Of a stretch of 64,000 nt of DNA, positions 45,009 to 56,667 are shown in pieces. The stretch is from Trissonchulus latispiculum (lineage: Eukaryota > Nematoda > Enoplea > Enoplida > Ironidae). The notes beneath the pieces were generated by a model that was not told where the DNA came from, ran no database searches, and saw only the letters and a list, made by a program, of their open reading frames with translations. Within the stretch, counting starts at the first letter, position 1; each line of letters begins with the position of its first letter. The translations under genes were made by a program, and so were the position numbers. The DNA lies in assembly GCA_030248195.1 (NCBI GenBank), contig JASAND010026138.1, forward strand, positions 1 to 64,000. The letters are read 5' to 3'.

Positions 45009-45633
45009 GCAAAGTGAAATGCAGACATCACTTCCGATTTTCAAATTTCCCATGAGCAACAAAATGGTCAGGTCATTCATAAATGATCAAGCATTGGCTT
45101 GGCTAACAGATTATTGGATTTAGAAATCCCTACCCGACTAGAAATTTCCAAAACTGTACAAAACTTTAATCATGATAACAAACAACATTATCAAATCAAA
45201 TAAAACTGAATATTCAGTAACATCAATAAATTGTACATTCATCAACATCAACCAGAAAATTATAGCTGAAATCTGAAATTAGAAAATCTCTTGTTGAAGA
45301 CTAAAACCAGAATACGAGCTAAAATTTCGATAATTCGATTAGCATATCTGGTTTTAAGCGATTTAAACTATCGCCGATAATTTAATCGAATACAAAATGT
45401 AGTTGGGCGGTGCCCTATGTCCCGGCCAACTGGTTTGGCCGGCCCTTTGGTCGCTGGCTGGCTATTAGTCGATACATGAGGCGAACGTCGATATTACAAA
45501 GGAATGGGTCAAGCGGATCTTGCAAACGTCGTTTCGTTGCAAATACTGACGACTTCGTTTACTCAACCCTATACTCGTGTGCTACTAAATACTATAATTG
45601 ACGACTTGAAAAATCTTAACGGTAACGCAAAAC

Positions 45634-45954
45634 TAGAGATGTACCGGGGCTGCCACTACCGGGGCCGGAGCCGGGGCCAAATTGGAGGTCCAAATCAAAA
45701 AAGTTTCAAAAATTTTCTTGAAAATTCAGATTTTGCGATAATTTCTGATAATATATACAAACGTTACTATCGTTGTTTTCGTTCAAATCGGTGGGAAAAC
45801 AAACGATTTGTAGCAGTTCTTGACTTTCGAAATTGCAAACTTTTGGTCATAAAAACTTAAAAAGTTTCTAAATTCTGCTAATTTATGGCCCCGGTCAAAA
45901 CCAGGGCCTGACCACCGGGGCCCGGGGCCGGGGCCAGGCCCCGATGCATCCCTA
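45634..45954. mobile_element. hAT-like short inverted-repeat element
   Basis: The ends are TAGAGATGTACCGGGGC and the complement of TAGGGATGCATCGGGGC, with GGGGCC-rich subterminal parts. TAGGGATG-type ends are usual for hAT elements. An 8-bp duplication is not clearly kept. Confidence 0.65.
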
Positions 45955-46192
45955 CGCGTAAACCTAAAAAAGCACACAAGTAAATCAGTTCTCTGTAAAG
46001 GTAGATTTGAAAATCAAAACACAAAAGCTAGGCATACGACGGGCCAACGGACAACCAATGGCCAACGGCCAATTGGCCAAAACGGTCAACGGCTTGGCCG
46101 GCCAACGCCCAACACTAAAGTGCACACAGGCAGAGTAATAACAGTAACAAACAATATAAATTTATACAACAAACATTAAAATCCAAAACGGT

Positions 46193-46560
46193 TTAGTCAA
46201 AACGGGTTTTCTTAGACGAATTTCCAAAACTATTGTTGGCATCTCCAAACCGTTTACCACCACCACCACCACCTCTGCCACCGCCACGATCTCCAAATGA
46301 GCCACCACGAAAGCCACCTCCACGACCACCTCCACGGTCACCGCCGCGAAACCCACCTCGACCCCCGCGAAAATCACCCCCACCTCCACGACCACCCCTG
46401 AAATCGCCTCCACCCCCGCGTCCACCACGAAATCCACCACCTCCGCGACCGCCCCTAAAATCCCCACCTCCCCGACTTCCGCGAAATCCACCTCTATCGC
46501 CCCCGCCTCGCCCCCCTCGACCACCACGGCCACCACCACGACCGCCCCGCTTGTCACCGC
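46193..46560 (-). CDS. GAR1: GAR1, last exon (RGG domain)
   Basis: This exon starts after the acceptor TTTTGCAG (46561-46568) and completes a Gly codon split by the intron. It encodes about 120 residues, almost all RGG, FRGG and DRGG repeats, ending FGNSSKKTRFD. RGG boxes bind RNA and are arginine-methylated; GAR1 has them on both sides of its core. The KKTRFD end resembles the nucleolin C-terminus, but the upstream exons are unmistakably GAR1. The stop is TAA at 46193-46195. Confidence 0.9.
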
Positions 46561-46982
46561 CTGCAAAAGAGGAAAAACAAGAGATAAGCTTAGAGAACAA
46601 ATGGTGTCTGAGTAAACTTCAGAAATGCAACATATGCCGTAGACCAATGTCTAGCGTTCAGAAAACGAACGCCGATTGGCCTCAATAATTCAAATATATG
46701 TTATAACAGTTTTCAAGAAATTGGTTGTATTCAAAGTGCACATACACTGACTAAATTCGAATTCAAACGGTTAGGTTTTGCAAAAGTCAGACATTGGTGT
46801 GCGTAGCAAATTTATCCTTGTGCGTGTGCCAACATACTTAATCTCACAATTTGACAAAATGCAAGAGCATTATTGCTAACTGATGTTAAACTACAAAGAA
46901 AAGTGTCGAAATCGAGGATTTCTGAATTTCTTGTTTTTCTTAATTAATGAATGGGGTGTGTACGCAAGCAGTATGAAACTAA

Positions 46983-47364
46983 CAGCCGGTTGCACCAAAT
47001 ATGATTAACTTCTAACTAAAATGTTATTAGCTAGTCTTAATCTTATTTTAATCAGATTCTCCGTTGCACCAAGAGTTGCACCAAGCTAGTTAGATTTTAA
47101 AATCTGATTAGCTCTAAACCAATCAGTATTTTTCCCAGATGAGCTCTAGCAAATCAGGTACAAGCTTATGTCACATGATGACTTTAGTTAGATTTTAGTT
47201 AGATTTTAATAAGATGTTAGTCAGAAGTTAGTCAAATGTTAATCTTACCCCTGACTAGAATTAAAATCTAACTTTCAATTTGGTGCAACGGAAAATGGCC
47301 TTAATTTGAACTTAATTACAAATTAGTCTAATTAGATGTTAGTCACATTTGGTGCAACCGGCCG
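46983..47364. mobile_element. 382-bp inverted-repeat element in the GAR1 intron
   Basis: The ends are CAGCCGGTTGCACCAAAT and the complement of CGGCCGGTTGCACCAAAT. TAA lies on each side (46980-46982 and 47365-47367). The interior is rich in TTAGATTTTAGTTAGA-type motifs. A TWA site suggests the PIF/Harbinger group. Confidence 0.8.
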
Positions 47365-47386
47365 TAAATCTGACATTCATGAATCA

Positions 47387-47588
47387 CATAGAGAAATAAT
47401 GAAAAATGCCTGCCTGCAGTCACTAAGGCCGAAGCCTTAGTCCGAACAGGAGAGAGCCAATGGGCGCTGTGAGCGCTCTTAGTTCTCTCTGGGTAAGAGC
47501 GCTCACAGCGCCCATTGGCTCTCTCCTGTTCGGACTAAGGCTTCGGCCTTAGTGACTGCAGGCAGGCGTTTTTCATTATTTCTCTATG
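47387..47588. repeat. Near-perfect 95-bp-arm hairpin in the GAR1 intron
   Basis: The left arm 47387-47481 and right arm 47494-47588 are complementary at all but one position (a T/G wobble in RNA), with a 12-base loop (GTTCTCTCTGGG). It has no clear terminal-repeat signature of a transposon. Confidence 0.95.
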
Positions 47589-47709
47589 ATTAATGCCTTG
47601 TATCCTTCGTGGATCCGCCTGCTGGCCCGCGTTCTTGATTTATGAATCACAGTGATGATATGATAAAATTAACCGAATTATAAATGAGGTATAAACAAAA
47701 GTTTATTAC

Positions 47710-47758
47710 CAGGTAAAAATTTTTCTAAGGGAAACAGTTTATATGGATCAATGAAAAC
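47710..47758 (-). CDS. GAR1: GAR1, exon with FIDPYKL segment
   Basis: A 49-bp exon between TTTTAG (47759) and a GTAATA donor. It encodes VFIDPYKLFPLEKFLP, which matches the conserved FYIDPxKLLPLQRFLP segment at the end of the GAR1 core. The phases agree with both neighbours. Confidence 0.88.
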
Positions 47759-47905
47759 CTAAAACAGTCAGAAAAGCATTAGAGATATTATTATAGTATA
47801 TTAGATAAGAAGAACGATCATCTAGACGCAAGACCAAACCAATGGAAGCATACAGTGCACTACTGATCCAAATGGACAACAAAAAATAGCTGACAAAGAT
47901 TCTAC

Positions 47906-47965
47906 CTTCTGCTCTTCCTTGAAGGAGGCAGCTTTTATATTTTCTTCCAGCTTTACTGAGAAACT
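47906..47965 (-). CDS. GAR1: GAR1, exon with SVKL segment
   Basis: A 60-bp phase-0 exon after TTTTGTAG, with donor AAG|GTAGAA. It encodes SFSVKLEENIKAASFKEEQK, the conserved GAR1 stretch FSVKLxENxKASSFKxxQK. Confidence 0.9.
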
Positions 47966-48210
47966 CTACAAAATTGTAAAAAAACAGTCTACTGTAACAG
48001 GACAAATGGAAGCACATATATAATAATATATAATTATCTATGAAAACACGGAAGTATAACGAAAAACTAAGTGGCAGCATTAAAACCAGCGACTGTACAA
48101 TTTTCAGAGGATGCCATACTTCAAAAACTTAGTCTATTGTATCTAACACTATATTATTTAATTAAATAATACAATAAAAATAAAAAATTCATCAAAAATC
48201 CCCAACTCAC

Positions 48211-48359
48211 ATGATCTCGTATGGCGCCAAAAATCTCATCCACTTTGCCAATGGACTGTTTGTTTTCCAAATAGACAACAGCATTGAACCAAGGAACGCG
48301 TTCCGTTGTAGATTTACAGACAAGATAGTCCTCGCAGGGGTGGGAAAAGGTACCAAATT
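48211..48359 (-). CDS. GAR1: GAR1, core exon
   Basis: A 149-bp exon after the acceptor TTGTGTTACAG, with donor CAT|GTGAGT. It encodes FGTFSHPCEDYLVCKSTT, PWFNAVVYLENK and IGKVDEIFGAIRDH, the core of GAR1, subunit of the H/ACA snoRNP that makes pseudouridine in rRNA and snRNA in the nucleolus, where it contacts the pseudouridine synthase dyskerin/Cbf5. It needs one base from an upstream exon. The N-terminal exon was not found; the 6 kb upstream is repeat. Confidence 0.93.
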
Positions 48360-48479
48360 CTGTAACACAACACAAGTTTGTAAGTGAGACAATAAAGGAG
48401 TTAGGACTGATTAAAAAGTAGAAACAAGCAAATTGGCATGAATGGGTTGCCGCTGGCATTTTTCCTCTTATCCCATCTT

Positions 48480-51400
48480 ATTTATCTTATCGGAAATTTT
48501 TCGGAAATTTCGATTTCAGTATCGAAATCAGCATGGGCGAATTGCCCTATGACCAACTTTTAAGCAAATTCGGAGACAAAAAATTTTTTCGTCCAAAATC
48601 CGGGTTTTCGGAAATTCCCGGATTTTCCGTTTTTCGGACATAACTTTCGCTAGGCGCATTTCCGGAAAATGTCGCAAGAAGGAAAGTTGTTCAGCTCGAC
48701 GAGCTCTTTCATTTGAGTACCATATCGACCACTTTTGGAGAAATTGTTCAAAATCCGGAATTTTCCGGGAATTCCCGGATTTTCAGTTTGTCGGCCATAA
48801 CTTTCGCTAGGCGCACTTCCGGAAAATGTCGCAAGAAGGAAAGTTGTTCAGCTCGACGAGCTCTTTCATTTGAGTACCATATCGACCACTTTTGGAGAAG
48901 ATGTTCAAAATCCGGAATTTTCCGGGAATTCCCGGATTTTCAGTTTGTCGGCCATAACTTTCGCCAGGCGCACTTCCGGAAAATGTCGCAAGAAGGAAAG
49001 TTGTTCAGCTCGACGAGCTCTTTCGTTTGAGTACCATGTCGAACACTTTTGGAGAAATTTTTCAGAATTTGGAATTTTCCGGGAATTCCCGGATTTTCAG
49101 TTTTTCGGCAATAACTTTCGCTAGGCGCATTTCCGGAAAATGTCGCAAGAAGGAAAGTTGTTCAGCTCGACGAGCTCTTTCATTTGAGTACCATATCGAC
49201 CACTTTTGGAGAAAGTTTTCAAAATCCGGAATTTTCCGGGTCGAATATCTCGAAATTCGAAAATTTTCCGGAAATTTCGATTTCAGTATCGAAATCAGCG
49301 TGGTTGAGTTACCCTATAACCAACTTTTGAGCAAAATCGGAGACAAAAAATTTTTACGTTTCCCTTGGTCCCCCCTTACCATTCTAAAAAATTCCGGGTA
49401 CCGCCATTTCCGGAATCCGAGAAGTACCGAACTGCCCGCGTTTCCGGGAGCACTTTAGGTCACCCCCAACTCCCCCTGAAAATTTCAGCCGGATTGGTCC
49501 AGCCAATCAAAAGTTAGAGGGGGGGACACATACGGCAAGAAATAATAATAACTAGCGAAGTTGCGAGAATGGGTTGCCGCGGCATTTTCCCTTTGGGGGG
49601 ACGGATTTTCAGAAGAATGCAACAGTATTTTGGTCGTAATTTTCGCTACACGCATTTCCCGAAAATGCCGCAAGCAGAAAAGTTGTTCAGCTCGACGAGC
49701 TCTTTCATTTGAGTACCATATTGACCACATTTGAAGAAATTTTTTAAAATCCGGGTTTTCGTGAATTCCCGGATTTTCAGTTTTTCGGCTGTAACTTTCG
49801 CTAGACGCATTTCCGGAAAATGCCGCAAGCAGAAAAGTTGTTCAGCTCGACGAGCTCTTTCATTTGAGTACCATATTGACCACTTTTGAAGAACTTTTTT
49901 AAAATCCGGGTTTTCGTGAATTCCCGGATTTTCAGTTTTTCGGCTGTAACTTTCGGTAGGCGCATTTCCGGAAAATGTCGCAAGAAGGAAAGTTGCTCAG
50001 CTCGACGAGCTCTTTCATTTAAGTACCATATCGACCACTTTCGGAAAAATTTTTCAAAATCCGGAATTTTCCGGGTTTAGTATCTCGAAATCCGTAAATT
50101 TTCCGGAAATTTCGATTTCAGTTTCGAAATCAACGCTATCGAATTACCCTATGCCAACTTTTAAGCGAAATCGGGGACAAAAACTTTTTACGTTTCCCTT
50201 GGTCCCCCCTTACCATTTTAAAAAATTCCGGGAGCCGCCATTCCCGGAATCCTGGAAATACCGGACTGTCCGCTCTTCAGTCAACACTTCACCCCACCCC
50301 AAACCTCCACTGAAAATTTCAGCCCAATCGGTCCACCCTGGCAAAAGTTAGAGGGGGGGGACAGGTGTGGTCACGAGATGAATAATAACTAGCAAAGTGG
50401 CGAGAATGGGTTGCCGCGGCATTTTCCGTTTATAGATGGCCATATCTCCCAAAAGAGGCACCGTTGTGACCCAGTATAGTCTGATTCGTGTAGTCCGTAT
50501 CGAGAGCTCTCAATAGAGTACCATATTGACCATATTTAGAGTTGTTTAAATTTTTGGTCATTTTGGTAGATTTTGACCATTTTTGACCCCTTTGCGGCTC
50601 CGTAACTCAATTTTCGTACACTTTGGCGCTTTGGCCCTATTACAACTTTTTATGTACTCAACGAGAGCTTTCGAATGATACCCATATTAGGTGATTTCCG
50701 CTACTTTTAATTTTGAGCTATTTTGGCTGGTTTTGACCATTTTTGAACCCTTTGAAGCTCCGTAACTCAATTTTCGTACATTTTGGCGGCGTGGCCCTAT
50801 TACAACTTTTTATATACTCAATGAGAGCTTTCGAATGACACCGATATGAGCCCGATCCGAGAACTTTCAATTTTGAGCCATTTTGGCCGTTTTTGGGCAT
50901 TTTTTGACCATTTTTCGCCTCATAACTCAAAATGAGTGCATTTTCAGGCCTTGACCCAATTACAACTTTTTCATTACTCGCTGAGAGCTTTCGAATGATA
51001 CCAAAATTAGCTCATTTGGACAACTTTTTTATTTTACTCATTTTTACTCACGGGGCTGCTCCGGGAGCAACCTTGCTCCCCCGGGGCTCCCCGCGCTTCA
51101 GTCAACACTTCAAGTCAAGACCTTCAAAATGAGGTATCAACCACCTCTCTACCCCTTCCCAAACTCAAGATAGAGGGGGGGGACAGGGGTGGTCACGAGA
51201 ATAATAATAATAAACGGACATACCCAGATGAAAGGGTTGCCTTTTTTGTGAAAAACGCGGCAACCCAATAATAATAAATAAACGGACATACCCAGATGAA
51301 AGGGTTGCCTTTTTGTGTAAAAAGCGGCAACCCAATAAAGAAACTAGCGCTACTGCAAGAATGTGTTGCCCACAACACGGCCCTTTGGGGTATAGATTTT

Positions 51401-54400
51401 GCTAGATACTTTTTAAGTTATTTCTGTTCAGGAAATCTGTCCCAGGACTCCAAGAGCTTTCAATTAAGTACCATATTGCCCGTGTTTCAACGAATTTTTG
51501 AAAATCCGGTTTTTCCCGGAATTCCGGATTTTCCAATCTGCGGCCATAACTTTCGCTAGAAACATTTCCGGAAAGTATGGTAATGATAAAAATTACTCAG
51601 CTCGATGAGCTCTTTCATTTGAGTACCATATCGACCACTTTCGGAGAAATTTTTCAAAATTCGGAATTTTCCGGGTCGAATATCTCGAAATCCGGAAATT
51701 TTTCGAAAATTTCGATTTCAGTTTCGAAATCAGCGTGGTCGAGTTGCCCTATGACCAACTTTTGAGCGAAATCGGAGACAAAAAATTTTTGACCAAATTT
51801 TGGATTTTGAAATTTCGCCTTGGTCCCCCCTTACCAACCGAAAAATTCCGGGATTCGCCATTCCCGGATTCCGGAAGGTATCGGAGCCATCTTGCTTCCC
51901 GGAGATGTCCTAGTCAAGGGCTTCAAAATGAGGTATCAACCACCCCTGTACCCCTTCCCAATCTCGAGATCTAGGGGGGGGACAGACGGATAATAATAAT
52001 AATAATAATAATAAATCCTACCGGCATCAACGGGTTGTCGCAGCCATTTTCCTCTTATCTAAAGGGCGAAAACTCAGTTTTGGTACATTTTCAGGCTTTG
52101 GTGCTATTGCAACTTTTTCCTACTCGCTAAGAGCTTTCGAATGAGTACCATAGAGTCTACTTTTGTGACAATTCTTAGAAATTAGGTTATTCCGGGAATT
52201 CCCGGATTTTCGGTTTTTCGGCCATAACTTTCGCTGGACGCATTTCCGGAAAATGTCGCAAGAAGGAAAGTTGTTAAGCTCGACGAGCTCTTTCATTTGA
52301 GTACCATGTCGACCACTTTCGGAGAAGTTTTCCAAAATCCGGAATATTCCGGGTCCAATATCTCGAAATCCGTAAACTTTCCGGAAATTTCGATTCCAGT
52401 TTCGAAATCAGCGTGGTCGAATTACCCTATGACCAACTTTTGAGCAAAATCGGAGACAAAAAATTTTTAAGTCCAAAATCCGGGTTTTCGTGAATTCCCG
52501 GATTTTCAGTTTTTCGGCAATAACTTTCGCTAGACGCATTTCCGGAAAATGTCGCAAGAAGGAAAGTTGTTAAGCTCGACGAGCTCTTTCATTTGAGCTC
52601 CATATCGACCACTTTTGGGGAAAATTTTCAAATTCCGATATTTTCCGGGGCGAATATCTCGAAATCCGTAAATTTTCCGGAAAATTCGTTTTCGGTTTCG
52701 AAATCAACGCGGTCGAATTACCCTATGACCAACTTTTGAGCGAAATCGGAGACAAAAAATTTTTACGTTTCCCTTGGTCCCCCCTTACCATTTTTAAAAA
52801 TTCCGGGAGCCGCCATTCCCGGAATCCGGGAGATATCGGGATGCCCTTACAAACGGGAGCACTTCAGGTCACCCTACAACTATGGTGAGAATTTCAGCCC
52901 GATCGGTCCAGCCAATCTCGAGAAAAAGGGGGGGGACACAAATGTTGACCGGAATAATAAACTAGCGAAGTAGCGAGAATGGGTTGCCGCGGCATTTTCC
53001 GTTTATAGATGGCCATATCTCCCAAAAGAGGCACCGTTGTGACCCAGTATAGTCTGATTCGTGTAGTCCGTATCGAGAGCTCTCAATAGAGTACCATATT
53101 GACCATATTTAGAGTTGTTTAAATTTTTGGTCATTTTGGTCGATTTTGACCATTTTTGACCCCTTTGCGGCTCCGTAACTCAATTTTCGTACACTTTGGC
53201 GCTTTGGCCCTATTACAACTTTTTATATACTCAATGAGAGCTTTCGAATGACACCGATATGAGCCCGATCCGAGAACTCCCAATTTTGAGCCATTTTGGC
53301 CGTTTTTGGGCATTTTTTGACCATTTTTCGCCTCATAACTCAAAATGAGTGCATTTTCAGGCGTTGACCCAATTACAACTTTTTCATTACTCGCCGAGAG
53401 CTTTCGAATGATACCAAAATTAGCTCATTTGGACAACTTGTTTATTTTACTCATTTTTACTCACGGGGGTGCTCCGGGAGCACCTCTGCTCCCCCGGGGC
53501 TCCCCGCGCTTCAGTCAACAGTTCAAGTCAAGACCTTCAAAATGAGGTATCAACCACCTCTCTACCCCTTCCCAATCTCGAGATAGAGGGGGGGGACAAG
53601 GGGTGGTAACGAGATGAATAATAACTAGCGAAGTAGCGAGAATGGGTTGCCGCGGCATTTTCCGTTTATAGATGGCCATATCTCCCAAAAGAGGCACCGT
53701 TGTGACCCAGTATAGTCTGATTCGTATAGTCCGTATCGAGAGCTCTCAATAGAGTACCATATTGACCATATTTAGAGTTGTTTAAATGTTTCGTCATTTT
53801 GGTCGATTTTGACCATTTTTGACCCCTTTGCGGCTCCGTAACTCAATTTTCGTACACTTTGGTGCTTTACTCCTATTACAACTTTTTATCTACTCAACGA
53901 GAGCTTTCGAATGATACCCATATTAGGTGATTTCCGCAAATTTTAATTTTGAGCCATTTTGGCCGATTTTGACCATTTTTGACCCCTTTGAAGCTCCGTA
54001 ACTCAATTTTCGTACATTTTGGCGGCTTGGCCCTATTACAACTTTTTATATACTCAATGAGAGCTTTCGAATGATACCGATATGAGCCCGATCCGAGAAC
54101 TTTCAATTTTGAGCCATTTTGGCCGTTTTTCGCCATTTTTTGACCATTTTTCGCCTCATAACTCAAAATGAGTGCATTTTCAGGCCTTGACCCAATTACA
54201 ACTTTTTCATTACTCGCCGAGAGCTTTCGAATGATACCGAAATTAGCTCATTTGGACAACTTTTTAATTTTACTCATTTTTACTCACGGGGCTGCTCCGG
54301 GAGCAACCTTGCTCCCCCGGGGCTCCCCGCGCTTCAGTCAACACTTCACCCCACCCCAACCCTCCACTGCAAATTTCAGCCCAATCGGGCCACCCTAGCA

Positions 54401-54485
54401 AAAGTTAGAGGGGGGGGGACAGGGGGTGGTCACGAGAATAATAATAACTAGCAAAGTGGCGAGAATGGGTTGCCGCGGCATTTTC
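48480..54485. repeat. Modular repeat block with conserved core
   Basis: About eight modules in one orientation. Each ends with a TTAGAGGGGGGGACA-like tail, an AATAATAATAACTAGC stretch and GCGAGAATGGGTTGCCGCGG. Inside, two divergent unit types (157 bp, and about 165 bp) share the core CTCGnCGAGAGCTTTC-AATGA-TACC. The phrase AATTTCAGCCCGATCGGTCC before the tail resembles 3' ends of RTE-type LINEs. The open frames here come only from the tandem units. Confidence 0.85.
48657..49240. repeat. 157-bp tandem units
   Basis: Exact period of 157 (GCGC of GGCGCA at 48654, 48811, 48968 and 49125), about four units with few changes. A related 155-bp pair is at 49655-50040. Confidence 0.92.
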
Positions 54486-56660
54486 CCTTTGGGGTGACGG
54501 ATTTGCCCATGTATACAATTTCATGCAATAACAATTGTACAAAATAGTAATGTGACTGTATATGGAACTAGAAACAAACAGCTCAAATTTATCGAAAAAA
54601 ATTTTCTCATTCTCAAGCATTAGAAAGATGACTAGAGGTTTTTACCTATTTGACAGACTACATTAGCACAAAATATTGAAATTAACGATATATCGCACCA
54701 CATATTCTGAGATGTTTTTGTAACAGATGCTAATGTAGTCCGGCCAGAGCCCCGTCAGCGAAATCCGAACATACCACGAGAAGGTGGGGTTGACTTGATT
54801 CGCAAAGTTTTTCCTTTACGAACCCTTATGCGACCACGGTGTGTGGCCAGGAGTGTATGGAAATCTGCACCTACCAGATAACCACGAACTCCCTCCGTTC
54901 TCCTTTACAGTTTTTACATATACAGTCACAATACTAATGCAGGATACAGAAAACTACTATTGTTATGGTAGACAAACGAAGATTCAATGATGGTTCGATG
55001 CTTGTAAGTGGTGCGCCCGTCAAAACTATTTGAGTATACCATTATAGCGAGAATACGTAGTTTAAGCACATAAACACCAAATCAACGGATTACCTTTTTT
55101 CTGACCACTGTTTGGAATACCACAATGTGAGGACTAACTTTGACAACTTTAATGATATCACATTCAAAAATATGTTTTAAAAAGACAGTCAACTGATTAC
55201 TTCACGTTGGAAGCTGTAGTAGAGCACGCAAATTTGGGTGAAATTTGTGTCAATCATTTTACACAGTCTCGCTGTAATGGCATGCTCAAAATAATTTGAT
55301 AGACACATTTTAGGTTTCCTATGAATCTTTATTAAATGTTTCATGTAAGTATCAGCACCAACTCCACTGTATCAGTAAGAATTGGATAATGATACAATTT
55401 GGGATCAGAAAAGCTACTTATGTATGTTCAAGCAAATAAATTTAAAATCAAAAATGAATGTTTGAAGGTTCACATAGGTAAGCAAAGGATTAGCCCATAT
55501 CTGTCAAATTTTTTGTACAGACTTATCATAAGACACAAACATCACTCATTATTCAGTCTCAAAATGTTTAAACAGTTTCCTAAATTTTTCAAATTTTGAT
55601 CAGAAATCTGATACTTTATCTCAATTAGCAACGATACAGCAGTTTGAAATAGAAAACACACTTCCTTGGAAAGTCTAGCGAAATAATCGAGTATACACAG
55701 AGCCATGTTCACGTTCATTAAAGACTGAACTGGATCAGTAACAGTATAACAGATCATAAAAACGTTTGATGGCATTTACAATGGAAAAGTTTCATAAGCT
55801 ATTAGAAATTAGAATTTCCTTACGAAAATTGCTATGATGCGCATCATTTAACATGATGTGAAATTAACTCTTAATAGTTAAGATGTCACAAATATGCAGA
55901 CATTATTTTGACTATGTAATTCAACAGCTCCGTCGTGATAAGAATGAACTATCCTTCGATTTTTAAAATCAGTAATTATCCTCAAATAAACTGGGCAATA
56001 CCTAAAAGACATTAATGATAAGCATAACATTTGAGCACTGAATTCCTGACAGCTGAACTGAATCAGTAACAGCTTTCAATCTTTCAATTTAGAAACTATG
56101 ATTTAACATAACAACAGACATTACACAATACATACACAGTAAGTACAACAATTCCAATTACTAAGTATTCATACACAGTAATACAGTCAACATTACAACA
56201 ATACACTTATATACATTTTACAGTTCTACGTACATTTCTTACTTTTCTTTTTTTCATTTTTTCTTTTTTCATTTTTTCATTTTTTTATTTTTTTCATTTT
56301 TTCATTTTTTTTTCATTTTTTCATTTTTTCATTTTTTTTCATTTTTTCTTTTTATCTACATTTTACTATATACATATAAACTACGTACACAGGCATACTA
56401 CAAAATAAACAACAACAATACTAACAAAATTCGTATCAGGTTTCAAATACAGTAGCTACTACACAATGATGATGTACTATATAACATAAACAATAGCGGA
56501 AACAATAACTGTACTCAGGGCGGCAACAGTCGAATACCTGAAACCTGCACGACATTCGTAACAGGAATCAGACATATGGATCAAGGAAAAGGAATGTATT
56601 CACATTGGTGGCAGTGTCCTATAGTGTTAACCCGGTTCCAAAGGCACAATCATTTGAGAA
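54486..56660. other. Between repeat block and Helitron; pyrimidine tract at 56228-56350
   Basis: A TTTTTTCAT-type pyrimidine tract of about 120 bp (56228-56350) lies about 320 bp beyond the stop of the Helitron protein and may be part of its 3' region. No CTRR/hairpin end could be fixed. No gene was seen, and no GAR1 first exon was recognised. Confidence 0.45.
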
Positions 56661-56667
56661 TTTTATA

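Noticed and set aside
46233..46688. Long proline-rich plus-strand frame
   Set aside because: It is the antisense of the GAR1 RGG exon.
48713..49458. Repeated open frames with an SFEYHIDHFW-type repeat as a repeat protein
   Set aside because: They follow from the 157-bp tandem DNA units, exist in one frame only because of unit length, and similar units elsewhere have stops.
54830..54900. Candidate GAR1 first exon on the minus strand ending at a GTAGGT or GTGCAG donor
   Set aside because: The GTAGGT donor leaves the wrong phase; the GTGCAG option has the right phase but an upstream stop, no ATG and no RGG repeats.
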